64,000 nt of DNA from Limnoglobus roseus (GTDB lineage: Bacteria > Planctomycetota > Planctomycetia > Gemmatales > Gemmataceae), in contig NZ_CP042425.1 in the NCBI RefSeq assembly GCF_008254045.1, positions 6,758,001-6,822,000 on the forward strand. The letters run 5' to 3'. The translations under genes and the position numbers were made by a program. Every line of letters begins with the position of its first letter. Positions within the stretch are counted from its first letter, which is position 1. The notes beneath the pieces were generated by a model. It had not been told where the DNA came from. It worked only from the letters and a program-made list of their open reading frames with translations, and did no database searches. This document shows positions 1 to 8,318 of this stretch, piece after piece.

Positions 1-2373
1 GGTGCACTCCCCCTCGTCGAGCAAGGCGAACGTCTTGCCGTCGCCGAGGACGGCGTACCGGTGCTGCATCGGGTTCAACAGGTCCGTGCGAATCGGCACC
101 GCCCGGCCGGTGGCCAGATCCCAACTCTCCACGGACTCGCGGCGGTTCTGATCCTCGATCACGGCGACCAACCGCGCCCCGCCCGGAACGGTGAGTAGCT
201 TTTTCACCGGCCCGGTTACAGGCCAGGTGTTCTTCCGCTCCCCGGTCCATGCGTCCTGCAGGGTGGCGATCCACGCCTTCGGTTCGGCCGGGCTTTGCTC
301 GGACGTGACCGCCCACCGGCCGTCGGCCGTGCCCGCGACGCCCCACGCCGCGTCCCGCCCGTCGGCCGGCGGACCCGGCCGGCCGCGGGGCTTGCCCGAC
401 GCGGCGTCCCAGTCCCCGGTCGAGGCGTCGGCCGCCAGCGTCCGGACCGCGCCGGCGACCGGGCCGTACCCGATTCCGACGACCCCGGCCGCGTGGGCCA
501 GGGACCGCACCGATTCGGTTCCGGTCCGGGTGTCGTACAGAACAATGACGCCCGACTCCGTGCCCACGGCAAGGGTGCCCCCGTCCGGGCTGACGACCGC
601 CTTGCTACCGGCCCGAGGGCCGGCCCACTGAGGGGTCGGCAAAACGACTCCCGGCTCCCTCCGGGTCACGACGCGGGCGGTGCCGTCCACGACGGCCGGC
701 GAGACGGTGTACAGGACGCCGTCCGGGCCGAACGCGAGGGCGCCACCGGCGAAGCCGTCCGGCAGCGTTACCAGCCACGGCGCGGTCGGCCGTGTCATGT
801 CCCAGATCGCCACCTTCGTACCGGACCCGACGAGGTAGACGGCGTCGGCCGCCGCCGCCCACCGGCCGTCCGGGGAGAACGACAGGGCCACCGCACCCGA
901 CTGCCCGGATCCGGTCAACGGAGGCGTTTCCCGTCCTGTGGCCACGTCCCAGAGTTGAACGGTCGGGCTCCTCGCCCGGACAATCGCCAGGTACTTACTG
1001 TCGGGCGTGAACCGTAACAGTGGGGCAATCCATTCGAACACCCGGTCGGACTTGACGACCGGGAGGTCGATCCGGTGCCGGAGGGATCGCGCCTTGAGGT
1101 CCCAGATGCGGGCTTCGGCGGCCCGCCCTTCGGCGAACAGCGTGCCGTCCGGGGAGAGCGTGAAGCGTCGGGGGTAGAGCGAGTCGTTCGGGTCCATCGG
1201 CAGGGCCAACGCCTCACGGTATTGGCCGGTGGCAAGAGTGTACTCGCGGGCCGAGAACCGCAACGGGTTGTAGTCGAGGTGCGGGGAAATGACCGTCGCC
1301 GCGTCCGGGGCCAATATCGTCTGGCCGAACGTGGGCGCGAAGTCGGTGACCGTCTGGGCGATCGGCTCTCCCGTTTTGACGTTCCACCGGCGGAGCTTGC
1401 CTCGGCCGTAGGACAAGAGTTGTGTGCCGTCCGCGGAGAACCGCAACTCGGACAAGTCGGCCGGGTGGCGAAGGTTCGCCGACCCGAGGCGGATCACAGG
1501 CTCGGCCGCGGGCATGGTCGCCAACGGAGCCCCCGGTGGGACCGCCGCCACGGGCGGCTCGGGGCGAGGACCCGGGGTCGCGGCAAGCCCGGCGGCCATT
1601 CCGATGGCGACCATGCCCGCCGCACACCACGAGGCAACGGCCCCCGTCAGCGACCCGAGCTCACTGCGGGCTAGCCCCTCCGCGCGGGCGTTCGCGGCCA
1701 GCGCCGAGACGGCCGGAATCGGATTGAAGCACGGTCCGGCCGTCCCGGTTCCGGGCCCGACGGCGACGGCCAGCAAGGCCAAATCGAGTGCGATCCCCCG
1801 GCGGCCCAGTCGCCGCCGCAGCCGGTCTCGCCCCGCCGTCAGGCGGCGGCGGAGTGTTCGAACGCTCCACCCGGCGGCGCGGGCGGCCTCGTCCTGGGTC
1901 ATCCCCTCGAAGTAGCACAGAACGACCGACACTTGTTCGGCGGCCGGGAGGCGGGCGACCTCGTTGTCCACGATCCGCACGAGTTCCGCCCACTCGGCCG
2001 AGCGGACGCGGGCGGCGAGGCCGTCCGCCAAGGGTTCGGTGCGGTGGGCGTCCCGCCGGTGCCGGGCGGCAGCCTTTCGCGCCAGCCGGCGGGTGACGCC
2101 GAACAACCACCCGGCCAGTCGGTCCGGGTGGGCCAGCCGCCCGCCCTTCCGGGCCAGGACCAGGAACGCGGCCTGCGCCACGTCCTCGGCCAGGTGGGCG
2201 TCCCCGACGGCCCGGCGGGCGACGGCCCGGACCATCCGCCCGTGCCGGCGGGCGAGCTCGGCGAACGCCGCGTCGTCCCGGCCGGCGGCGAACCGGGCGA
2301 GGAGGTCCGCGTCCGGGGCGGGCGGGGCTGGAACAACGGCGAGGAGGCGGGTGATCGTGGCGGCGGTCGTCAT
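1..2373 (-). CDS. ECF sigma factor fused to WD40 repeats (3' end outside window)
   Basis: The reading frame stays open from an ATG at 2373 to the window edge (791 codons), so the C-terminus is missing. Residues about 25-100 read as sigma-70 region 2 (DDAAFAELARRHGRMV, then HLAEDVAQAAFLVLAR). Residues about 150-200 are region 4 with a helix-turn-helix (EGMTQDEAARAAGWSVRTLR). A hydrophobic stretch follows (VASWCAAGMVAIGMAAGLAA). The rest contains WD40-like units, each with a 'S.DG' turn and a 'WD/WN' end (LRRWNVKTGE, ARIWDLKAR, VQLWDVATGRE, VAIWDM). Such sigma-WD40 fusions are common in Gemmataceae. It probably directs RNA polymerase while sensing through a membrane-linked propeller; the signal is unknown. 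It is divergent from the blaI-like gene. Confidence 0.88.
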   Translation of the reverse strand, partial: MTTAATITRLLAVVPAPPAPDADLLARFAAGRDDAAFAELARRHGRMVRAVARRAVGDAHLAEDVAQAAFLVLARKGGRLAHPDRLAGWLFGVTRRLARKAAARHRRDAHRTEPLADGLAARVRSAEWAELVRIVDNEVARLPAAEQVSVVLCYFEGMTQDEAARAAGWSVRTLRRRLTAGRDRLRRRLGRRGIALDLALLAVAVGPGTGTAGPCFNPIPAVSALAANARAEGLARSELGSLTGAVASWCAAGMVAIGMAAGLAATPGPRPEPPVAAVPPGAPLATMPAAEPVIRLGSANLRHPADLSELRFSADGTQLLSYGRGKLRRWNVKTGEPIAQTVTDFAPTFGQTILAPDAATVISPHLDYNPLRFSAREYTLATGQYREALALPMDPNDSLYPRRFTLSPDGTLFAEGRAAEARIWDLKARSLRHRIDLPVVKSDRVFEWIAPLLRFTPDSKYLAIVRARSPTVQLWDVATGRETPPLTGSGQSGAVALSFSPDGRWAAAADAVYLVGSGTKVAIWDMTRPTAPWLVTLPDGFAGGALAFGPDGVLYTVSPAVVDGTARVVTRREPGVVLPTPQWAGPRAGSKAVVSPDGGTLAVGTESGVIVLYDTRTGTESVRSLAHAAGVVGIGYGPVAGAVRTLAADASTGDWDAASGKPRGRPGPPADGRDAAWGVAGTADGRWAVTSEQSPAEPKAWIATLQDAWTGERKNTWPVTGPVKKLLTVPGGARLVAVIEDQNRRESVESWDLATGRAVPIRTDLLNPMQHRYAVLGDGKTFALLDEGECT

Positions 2374-2603
2374 GACTTCCCCCGGGCGTGAGAGCGGGCT
2401 CACCTGAGTACTGCCCACCGGGCTCCAAAAGCGGCCAGAAATTTGGCCGGGCTCCGGGATCGGCGTCGGATCGCCTCCGGTGTGCCGCGGCCGGCTCCCG
2501 TCCGAATGCCGTGCGGACACGCCCTTTCTATTCTCTTGGCCGAGCGTTAGCGCACGCGCCCTCACGTTCGGACCCGCGCGGGCGCCGGCCGCCGCAAAAA
2601 GAA

Positions 2604-2649
2604 TTGACGCCAACTACAATTGTCGGTAACGTGATCCTACGGGTGTAGG
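2604..2649 (+). promoter_or_regulatory. Promoter region of blaI/M56 operon with two BlaI-type operators
   Basis: CTACAATTGTCG at 2614-2625 and CTACGGGTGTAG at 2637-2648 each match nine of the ten fixed positions of the pseudo-palindrome CTACAnnTGTAG, the general form bound by BlaI/MecI/CopY repressors. Their centres are 23 bp apart. A TTGACG box at 2604-2609 could be a -35 element; the matching -10 (TAACGT, 2627-2632) is poor. The position just upstream of the repressor gene suggests autoregulation. The rest of the 2374-2683 intergenic region shows no other clear signal. Confidence 0.6.
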
Positions 2650-2683
2650 CAGACGGCCAGGGCGCGGGCACGGGAGGGGCACG

Positions 2684-3088
2684 ATGACCGAGCGAGAGGC
2701 GGACGGCTTGCCGGCGTTGTCGGAAGTCCAGATGCAGGTCATGCACGCCGTCTGGGCCGGGGGCGAGGTGACGGTGACGGACGTCTGGACCGCCGTGGCC
2801 GCCCGCCGGCCGGTCGCCCGGAACACGATCCTGACGCTCATGGACCGCCTTGCGGCCAAGGGGTGGCTCACCCGCCGGGCGGACGGGCCGGCGTTCCGCT
2901 ACGCGGCGGCAGTCTCGCGGGCGGCGGCGCTCGGCGGGGCGGTGCGGCGGCTCGTCGATTCCGCGTTCGCCGGGTCGGCCGACGCGCTTGTAATGGCACT
3001 GATCGAAGGTCGTGGCGTGACCGATGACGAGGCCCGGCGGATCCGCCGGCTCATCAACGCCGCGCGCAAGGCAGAGGACAAGTCGTGA
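2684..3088 (+). CDS. BlaI/MecI/CopY-family transcriptional repressor
   Basis: This 134-residue protein has the usual size of the family. Residues 10-75 form the winged helix (LSEVQMQVMHAVWAGGEVTV, then RNTILTLMDRLAAKGWLTRR); the C-terminal half would form the dimerisation helices. A GGGAGGGG ribosome site lies 5 bases before the ATG. The family represses its own operon and is cleaved when a partner M56 membrane protease is activated. The M56 gene starts inside its stop codon (GTGA overlap), so the two are translationally coupled. Two operator-like palindromes lie 36-70 bases upstream. Confidence 0.9.
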   Translation: MTEREADGLPALSEVQMQVMHAVWAGGEVTVTDVWTAVAARRPVARNTILTLMDRLAAKGWLTRRADGPAFRYAAAVSRAAALGGAVRRLVDSAFAGSADALVMALIEGRGVTDDEARRIRRLINAARKAEDKS

Positions 3089-6000
3089 CCGCACTCGCCC
3101 GTCTGTACCCCGGCGATTCGGCCCTCGTCGTGGCCGCGGCCGTCGCGCTCGCGGCGGCCTTCCTGGTGGCCACAGCGGCCACGGCGGAGCGGCTCTTCGC
3201 CCGCCACCGCCCCGCCCTGCGGCGCACGATCTGGGGGGCGACGCTCGTCGGCGTGGTTCTGGCACCGGCCGCCGCGGCCGTCCGGCCGCACTGGCCCTGG
3301 CGTGTCGAGGTGCTACCGGCGGCGTCGGTGGTACCGCCAACCCCGGCTGTCCAGCCCGCGGGCCCCGTCGCCTCCCTGGCGGGTTCCGCCCACGCGGTGG
3401 GACTGCCGCCCGTCACGCCTCCGCCCCTGGAGCCCCTGGAGCCACCGGCGGCCGATTCCTTTGAGCCGGGAGTCGAACCGGAGCAGCCCCCGGGGGTGAA
3501 CGTGCACCATGTGCTCGGTATCGCGGCGGTCGTGGCCTGGGCCGCCGGCGTCGCGATGGGGGTGCTTCGCATACTCGTCGGGACCTGGAAGCTGCGCGGC
3601 TTGCGCCGCCGGTCCGCCCCGCTCGGCGGCGAGTGGGCGGAGACCGTGGCGGACGTCGGCCGGTCGCTCGGGGCGACCCGGACGCCGGACGTCCGCCTGT
3701 CGCCCGATGTCCGCGGCCCGGTGGCGGCGGGGGCCCTTTCGCCGATCGTCTACCTACCGAACACGTTGCCCGACTGTTGCGACGCCCGGCAGGTGCGGGA
3801 CGTGCTACTCCACGAGTGCGCCCACGTCCTCCGCCGCGACCCGCTCGTGCGGCTCGTGCAGCGCCTCGCCGCCGCCGTTTACTGGCCGCACCCGGCCGTC
3901 CACGCCCTCAACCGCCGCCTCGACCAGGCGTGCGAAGACGCCTGCGACAACGCCGCCCTCGCCGGGACCGACCCGATCGACTACGCCGAGACGCTCCTGA
4001 CGGTCGCCCGCCTCTGTTACCCCACCCCCCACACCCACGAGTACCTGACCATGATCCCGAAACGGACGAGCCTGGAAGCCCGCGTCGGGCGACTGCTCGG
4101 CGGGCCGCGCGATCCCGTCACCCGGACGCCGACCCGGCAGCGGGCCGCCGTCCTGGCCGTCTTGGCGGTCGCGATGCTGGCGATACCGGTCGTCGGGCGG
4201 CGCGCTGCGGAGGCCGCGCCGCCCGCCCCGGACGGCCCGCTTCCCGCGCAGCCCCGCCCGGGCGAATCGGTCGAGCCGTCCAAGCCCGGGGAGGTAACCG
4301 GCCGGGTGGTCGGCGACGCCGACGGCAAGCCGGTGGCCGCCGCGGACGTGCGGCTGCGGGCGGCGGACGACACCACCGTTCCGTACCAAACTCTCCGGGT
4401 CGCGTCGGGTGCCGACGGCCGGTACGTCTTTCGCGACGTCCGCCCCGGCACGTACCGCCTCTGGGCACTGGCCGGCGACACCGCGTCGCGGGACAAAATG
4501 GGCCGGGCCGAGGTCGTGACCGTCACGTCCGGTGGTCGGGCCGCCGCGCCGGACCTGCGCATGCGGACGGGCGTCGGCCTCCGGGTTCGGGTCACCTCAG
4601 CCGCCGACGGCCGACCACTGGCCGGCGCCCGCGTCCGCCTGACCTGGACGGACACCGAGCGCGACCACCTCACGGGGACCGGCGGCGACGCGCAGCTGCG
4701 GGCGCTGACCCGCGAGACCTGGACCGTCGAAGCGGGTGCGTCGCGCCACGGGGGGGCGACCCTGGCCGTGGACCTGTCCGACGGGCGGGACGCCGCGGTC
4801 GAACTGCGGTTGCCGCCCGGGTCCGGGATCGCGGGCGTCGTCCGCGGTCCGGACGGGACGCCGGTGCCCGGCGCCGGCCTGAGCGTCTTCCGGGCGACCC
4901 ACGAGGGTGGCCAACTCGCCTACACCAAGAGCGACGCCGACGGCCGCTACCGCCTCGATTACCTGCCGCTCGGCGAACTGCAACTTTCCGTGAGCAAGCG
5001 GGGGTACGTGCGGGAGGACAAGCCTTTCCGCCTCACGGCGGCCGCCGCCGACCCGGTGTCGCTGGACGTGGCCGTCACCCCGCGGCCCCACGGCGGGTCG
5101 GCCCGGTTGACCGTTACGGACGCCGCGGGTAAGCCCGTACCCCGGGCGGAGGCCAAGAACTGGGGCCGGTCGTCCGACGACGTTCGCACCGCCACCGCCG
5201 GGGCGGAGGGCGTACTCGTACTCGACGACGTATTCGAGGGGCTGACCGGGCACGAGGCGGTGGTGCGGGCCAAGGGGTTCGCGTCGAAAGTGGTGCGATT
5301 CAAGCCCGGCCCGAAAGCAACCCCGGCCGACGTGACCGTACGCCTCGACCCCGGACACGCCGTCCGCGGTCGCGTCGTTGACCGGGCCGGCAAGCCGGTC
5401 AACGACGCCGTCGTCCGCTTCGGCCGCGGGGGCTTCCTCGGGGACGCCGGGGGTGAGGAACGCACGGACCAAGACGGCCGCTTCGCCTTCGACTCCCTCC
5501 CGGCCGACCCGACGTTCAGCGTCTCGGCCCGGGGGTACTCGGAACGAAACGGTCAAAAGCTCTCGCTCGACGGACGGGAGACGACCGTGGTCACCCTGGA
5601 ACCCGAGGCGGCGGTCCGGGGCCGCGTCCTCGACGCCGGCACGGGCAAACCCGTCGCGGCCTTCACCGTCTCGCTCACCTTCTCCCCGGACCGTCGGAAG
5701 ACGGACCCGACCGCTGGTATCCTCGCCCGCCTCACCGATCCGGGCCAGACGTTTGCCGCGGCGGACGGCCGGTTCGCCGTCGGCCCCCTGACGGCCGGGA
5801 TGCCGTTCCAAGTGACCGTCACCGCCGGCGGCTACCGCCGCGGGGTGGTGCGGCGCGCGGAGGCCGGTCAGGGCGACGGGGACGAAGTCGAAATCCGCCT
5901 CAAACGAGAGGACCCGGCGGCGTTATTCGAGGTGGGCGGCAAGGTGCTCGACCACACGGGCCGCGGCGTCGGCGGGGCCGAGGTGCGGCTGATCGCTTCG

Positions 6001-6549
6001 GAGGGGAACCGCCCCCGCGCCGACGCCTTCCCGTTCAACTGGACGATGGTAGAAAGTGGCCAAGTCGCCCAGGTGGCGGAGGTCGTCCAATTCCAGCGAA
6101 CGACGACCGGCCCCGGCGGGGAGTTTCGGTTCCGGGGCGTGCCGCCCGGGGTGGAGTTGGAGCTGGTCCACTGGGGCGCGGACGTCCCGCCGGGCCGCCT
6201 CCGGGGCTTAGAGAAGCGGGCGGCGGGGGAGCGGACCACCTTGGAGATCCGCACCCCGGCGGCCGCGACCGTGATAGGCACGGTCGATCGGACCGCGTAC
6301 CCCGACGTCGGCAGCGTACAGCTGAGTGGGAACGACCGGTTCGTACCGCTGAAGTTGGCGGCCGACGGCAAGAGCTTCTCCGCCGGTGGGCTGGCGGCGG
6401 GCAAATACGAGGTGCAGGTGTACGGCCCGCCGCATCGCGTCGGCGACCGCGGTTCCTTCACGACCCCGCTCATCGCCCGGAAGTCCTTGACCCTGACCGC
6501 CGGGGAGGCCGTGAGGGCGGAGGTCGGCGAGGCCGATCGGCAGAAGTAA
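3085..6549 (+). CDS. M56 (BlaR1-like) membrane metallopeptidase with carboxypeptidase-regulatory-like repeats
   Basis: This is a 1154-residue membrane protein with a GTG start overlapping the blaI-like stop. Hydrophobic segments lie near residues 10-35, 45-60 and 140-165. The zinc motif HECAH (residues 243-247) and the downstream ACEDACDNA (third ligand near 284) define the M56 protease, followed by a last membrane helix near 355-370. After that, instead of a penicillin-binding sensor, it carries at least five carboxypeptidase-regulatory-like beta-sandwich repeats of the form 'GxVxDxxGKPVxxAxV' (starting near residues 410, 580, 755, 845 and 950). The protein presumably cleaves the neighbouring repressor on sensing an outside signal. 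The ligand is unknown, and the repeat region may bind a carbohydrate or protein surface. Confidence 0.88.
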   Translation: MTALARLYPGDSALVVAAAVALAAAFLVATAATAERLFARHRPALRRTIWGATLVGVVLAPAAAAVRPHWPWRVEVLPAASVVPPTPAVQPAGPVASLAGSAHAVGLPPVTPPPLEPLEPPAADSFEPGVEPEQPPGVNVHHVLGIAAVVAWAAGVAMGVLRILVGTWKLRGLRRRSAPLGGEWAETVADVGRSLGATRTPDVRLSPDVRGPVAAGALSPIVYLPNTLPDCCDARQVRDVLLHECAHVLRRDPLVRLVQRLAAAVYWPHPAVHALNRRLDQACEDACDNAALAGTDPIDYAETLLTVARLCYPTPHTHEYLTMIPKRTSLEARVGRLLGGPRDPVTRTPTRQRAAVLAVLAVAMLAIPVVGRRAAEAAPPAPDGPLPAQPRPGESVEPSKPGEVTGRVVGDADGKPVAAADVRLRAADDTTVPYQTLRVASGADGRYVFRDVRPGTYRLWALAGDTASRDKMGRAEVVTVTSGGRAAAPDLRMRTGVGLRVRVTSAADGRPLAGARVRLTWTDTERDHLTGTGGDAQLRALTRETWTVEAGASRHGGATLAVDLSDGRDAAVELRLPPGSGIAGVVRGPDGTPVPGAGLSVFRATHEGGQLAYTKSDADGRYRLDYLPLGELQLSVSKRGYVREDKPFRLTAAAADPVSLDVAVTPRPHGGSARLTVTDAAGKPVPRAEAKNWGRSSDDVRTATAGAEGVLVLDDVFEGLTGHEAVVRAKGFASKVVRFKPGPKATPADVTVRLDPGHAVRGRVVDRAGKPVNDAVVRFGRGGFLGDAGGEERTDQDGRFAFDSLPADPTFSVSARGYSERNGQKLSLDGRETTVVTLEPEAAVRGRVLDAGTGKPVAAFTVSLTFSPDRRKTDPTAGILARLTDPGQTFAAADGRFAVGPLTAGMPFQVTVTAGGYRRGVVRRAEAGQGDGDEVEIRLKREDPAALFEVGGKVLDHTGRGVGGAEVRLIASEGNRPRADAFPFNWTMVESGQVAQVAEVVQFQRTTTGPGGEFRFRGVPPGVELELVHWGADVPPGRLRGLEKRAAGERTTLEIRTPAAATVIGTVDRTAYPDVGSVQLSGNDRFVPLKLAADGKSFSAGGLAAGKYEVQVYGPPHRVGDRGSFTTPLIARKSLTLTAGEAVRAEVGEADRQK

Positions 6550-6668
6550 GCCGAGACATGGCGCTTGGCGAGCGAAACGGAATGGCCGAGAGGCAGGAAC
6601 TCGGGGTCGAACGCAGTAAGAGGGGCGGACCACCCGATGATTCGTGCCCCTGGTCCGTCCCCTGCGAT

Positions 6669-7022
6669 TCAACCATGATCGCACGAATTAAAAATTGAGT
6701 CTTGCGCGACCTGACCAACCCGCCGCCCCCGTTGCTCCCGCCGTCTGCACGGCTGGCCCGCGTACTCCTGCAGCGACTCGATGAACGCCTGGAGGTCGGC
6801 CGCTGTCACCCGGACGAACCGCGGCTTGGTCGACTCGTTCAGGCGGACGGCCCGGAGGCGGCCGGCGGCGATGTAGTTCTGGACCGCGGCTCCCGTCAGC
6901 CCGCCCAGCCGCGCCCCCGCCTCGGCGAGCGTGTACAGCCGCGGGCCGTCGGCCGGGGTCACAATCGGCAGTGGGGCCAGCGGTTCCGCGCTCGCGGCGG
7001 GCAAGGTCGGGGTTGCGCTCAT
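6669..7022 (-). CDS. Excisionase/MerR-like helix-turn-helix protein
   Basis: This 117-residue protein has a DNA-binding core at residues 28-82: YTLAEAGARLGGLTGAAVQNYIAAGRLRAVRLNE with a basic wing and a final helix (DLQAFIESLQEY). This is the layout of excisionase-type or MerR-like HTH domains used by integrative elements. The last 20 residues are Arg/Gln-rich and may not be folded. It sits at the left edge of the decayed island, and a pair of matching inverted repeats lies just upstream of its ATG, a natural place for its own operator. Its exact role, excision factor or repressor, is not settled. Confidence 0.65.
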   Translation of the reverse strand: MSATPTLPAASAEPLAPLPIVTPADGPRLYTLAEAGARLGGLTGAAVQNYIAAGRLRAVRLNESTKPRFVRVTAADLQAFIESLQEYAGQPCRRREQRGRRVGQVAQDSIFNSCDHG

Positions 7023-7053
7023 ACGTCACGTCCTGTTGAAAGATTCTGGAAGC

Positions 7054-7118
7054 CACCGCAAGCGTTTGCGGAGGGTGATCTCGCCCCGTGCCGGGCGACA
7101 CCGCAAGCGATTGCGGTG
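7054..7118. promoter_or_regulatory. Two matching inverted repeats, possible operators
   Basis: CACCGCAA-GCGT-TTGCGGAG (7054-7073) and CACCGCAA-GCGA-TTGCGGTG (7099-7118) are near-identical 8-bp arm palindromes, 45 bp centre to centre. They lie between the HTH gene (start 7022) and the end of the next leftward gene (7130). Similar half-sites and spacing suggest a dimeric DNA-binding protein, most simply the neighbouring HTH protein. They could instead be part of a recombination site. Confidence 0.5.
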
Positions 7119-7129
7119 GGAGTGCAGTC

Positions 7130-7585
7130 TCAGCACACGGCCGGTTGAGTGAACGCTTCCCCGGTCTGCCAGTGCCACCGGTTCACCTGAGAACCGCTCT
7201 GGCCGTCTTCGCCCGCGAACCCGATCCCCAGTTCGACCGCCGCGACTTCGGCTGGCGCGAGGTATTCGAGGTCGAGGCCGTCGTTCAGGCCGTTGAGCTT
7301 CAGGAGGAGGGTCGGGCGGCACGCGGCCACGCAGCACAGTTCCTGGATCCGCCCGGCCGTCTCGCCCAGGAACGCCGCCGCCGACACGCTTCGCGCGAGC
7401 GGCGTATCCCCCGCGGCAGCCGGAGCCGCAGGCGTGACCATGAACGGCACGCCGAACCCGTCGTCGGGGCTTAGGTGGAAGGCGAGTTGCGCGACGAACG
7501 CCGGGTGGAACCCATTGGCCGCGACGAAGGCGAGGATCTGCTCCACGCACTCGGCCGCGCGGCGGGTGAGTTGGTCCGGGGTCAT
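7130..7585 (-). CDS. Hypothetical protein of phage-like island
   Basis: The 151-residue protein starts at the ATG 7585 (MTPDQLTRRAAECVEQIL), and I do not recognise it. It is acidic, with a helical N-terminus (residues 1-35), a segment QLAFHLSPDDGFGVPFMV, and a cysteine pair (ELCCVAACRP). The composition is protein-like in this frame and not in the others. It lies between the HTH gene and the structural-type genes on the same strand, so it may belong to the same element. Confidence 0.5.
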   Translation of the reverse strand: MTPDQLTRRAAECVEQILAFVAANGFHPAFVAQLAFHLSPDDGFGVPFMVTPAAPAAAGDTPLARSVSAAAFLGETAGRIQELCCVAACRPTLLLKLNGLNDGLDLEYLAPAEVAAVELGIGFAGEDGQSGSQVNRWHWQTGEAFTQPAVC

Positions 7586-7738
7586 GTCGGCTCCGAAAAT
7601 GAAGGAGGGGTCGCGGGGTCCATCGAGTCCAGGGTGATCGCGTCGGTGTGCAGCCACTCGCGCTCCGTTCTGGACAGGCGAACAGATTGTCGCCCCCCTA
7701 GCGATCGGAGACACTGGAGTTACCCGGGAGGCTTGGCA

Positions 7739-8296
7739 ATGGCACGACGAGACGACGATTCTGGCGAGTTTGACCGTCAGTTCCATTCGTCTCGCCGCGC
7801 GAGGAGGATGTCCGCGTGGGCGTGGTGCCTCATTGCCATCGGTGGCGTGCTGGTGGTTTCTGTTCTTACCGTTGGACTGCTTTCGGTGGGCCGTGCTTCG
7901 AAACTCGGTGACGGCATCGCGCAAGCGGTCGTCGGCCCGCGGCCCGAGGTCGAAGGGGTCAACTGGAATCTCATCGAACTTAGCAACCATTTGGCCTCCC
8001 GAGGGTTCCAGCCGATGATGTACGTGACCGAAGGGGAGCACCTGGAAGCCGTCTGGAGAGGCCCTGATGCGAAGTGGCCAGACTTCAGCAACATGAACCT
8101 TGCGCAGATGGAAGCCGCCAGAAAAAACTACAACGTACACGCGATAAAAAATGTCAAAGTCAGGATGTTCCGAGACGCCAAATCCGCCCACGATCGATCG
8201 GATGCATTCAATCTCTCCTTCTCGTGGGGGCGGTTCTTGTTCACGGCAGAAGACCCCACTTACCTGAACCAGTTGCAGGCCATCCTGAACCCCTGA
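7739..8296 (+). CDS. Single-pass membrane protein of unknown function
   Basis: This 185-residue protein starts at ATG 7739 with GGGAGG seven bases upstream. The N-terminus is charged (residues 1-24), followed by one membrane helix at about 26-50 (AWCLIAIGGVLVVSVLTVGL). The remaining ~135 residues would face outside. No family is recognised. The codon use here is less GC-extreme than the neighbours and the gene runs opposite to the flanking phage-like genes, so it may be an independent insertion or cargo gene. Confidence 0.55.
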   Translation: MARRDDDSGEFDRQFHSSRRARRMSAWAWCLIAIGGVLVVSVLTVGLLSVGRASKLGDGIAQAVVGPRPEVEGVNWNLIELSNHLASRGFQPMMYVTEGEHLEAVWRGPDAKWPDFSNMNLAQMEAARKNYNVHAIKNVKVRMFRDAKSAHDRSDAFNLSFSWGRFLFTAEDPTYLNQLQAILNP

Positions 8297-8318
8297 CTCC
8301 GCCCCAACCCCGGGGCCG

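Noticed and set aside
3633..5132. Long alternative frame inside the M56 gene
   Set aside because: Arg/Pro/Gly-rich shadow typical of high-GC DNA; the M56 frame holds all motifs.
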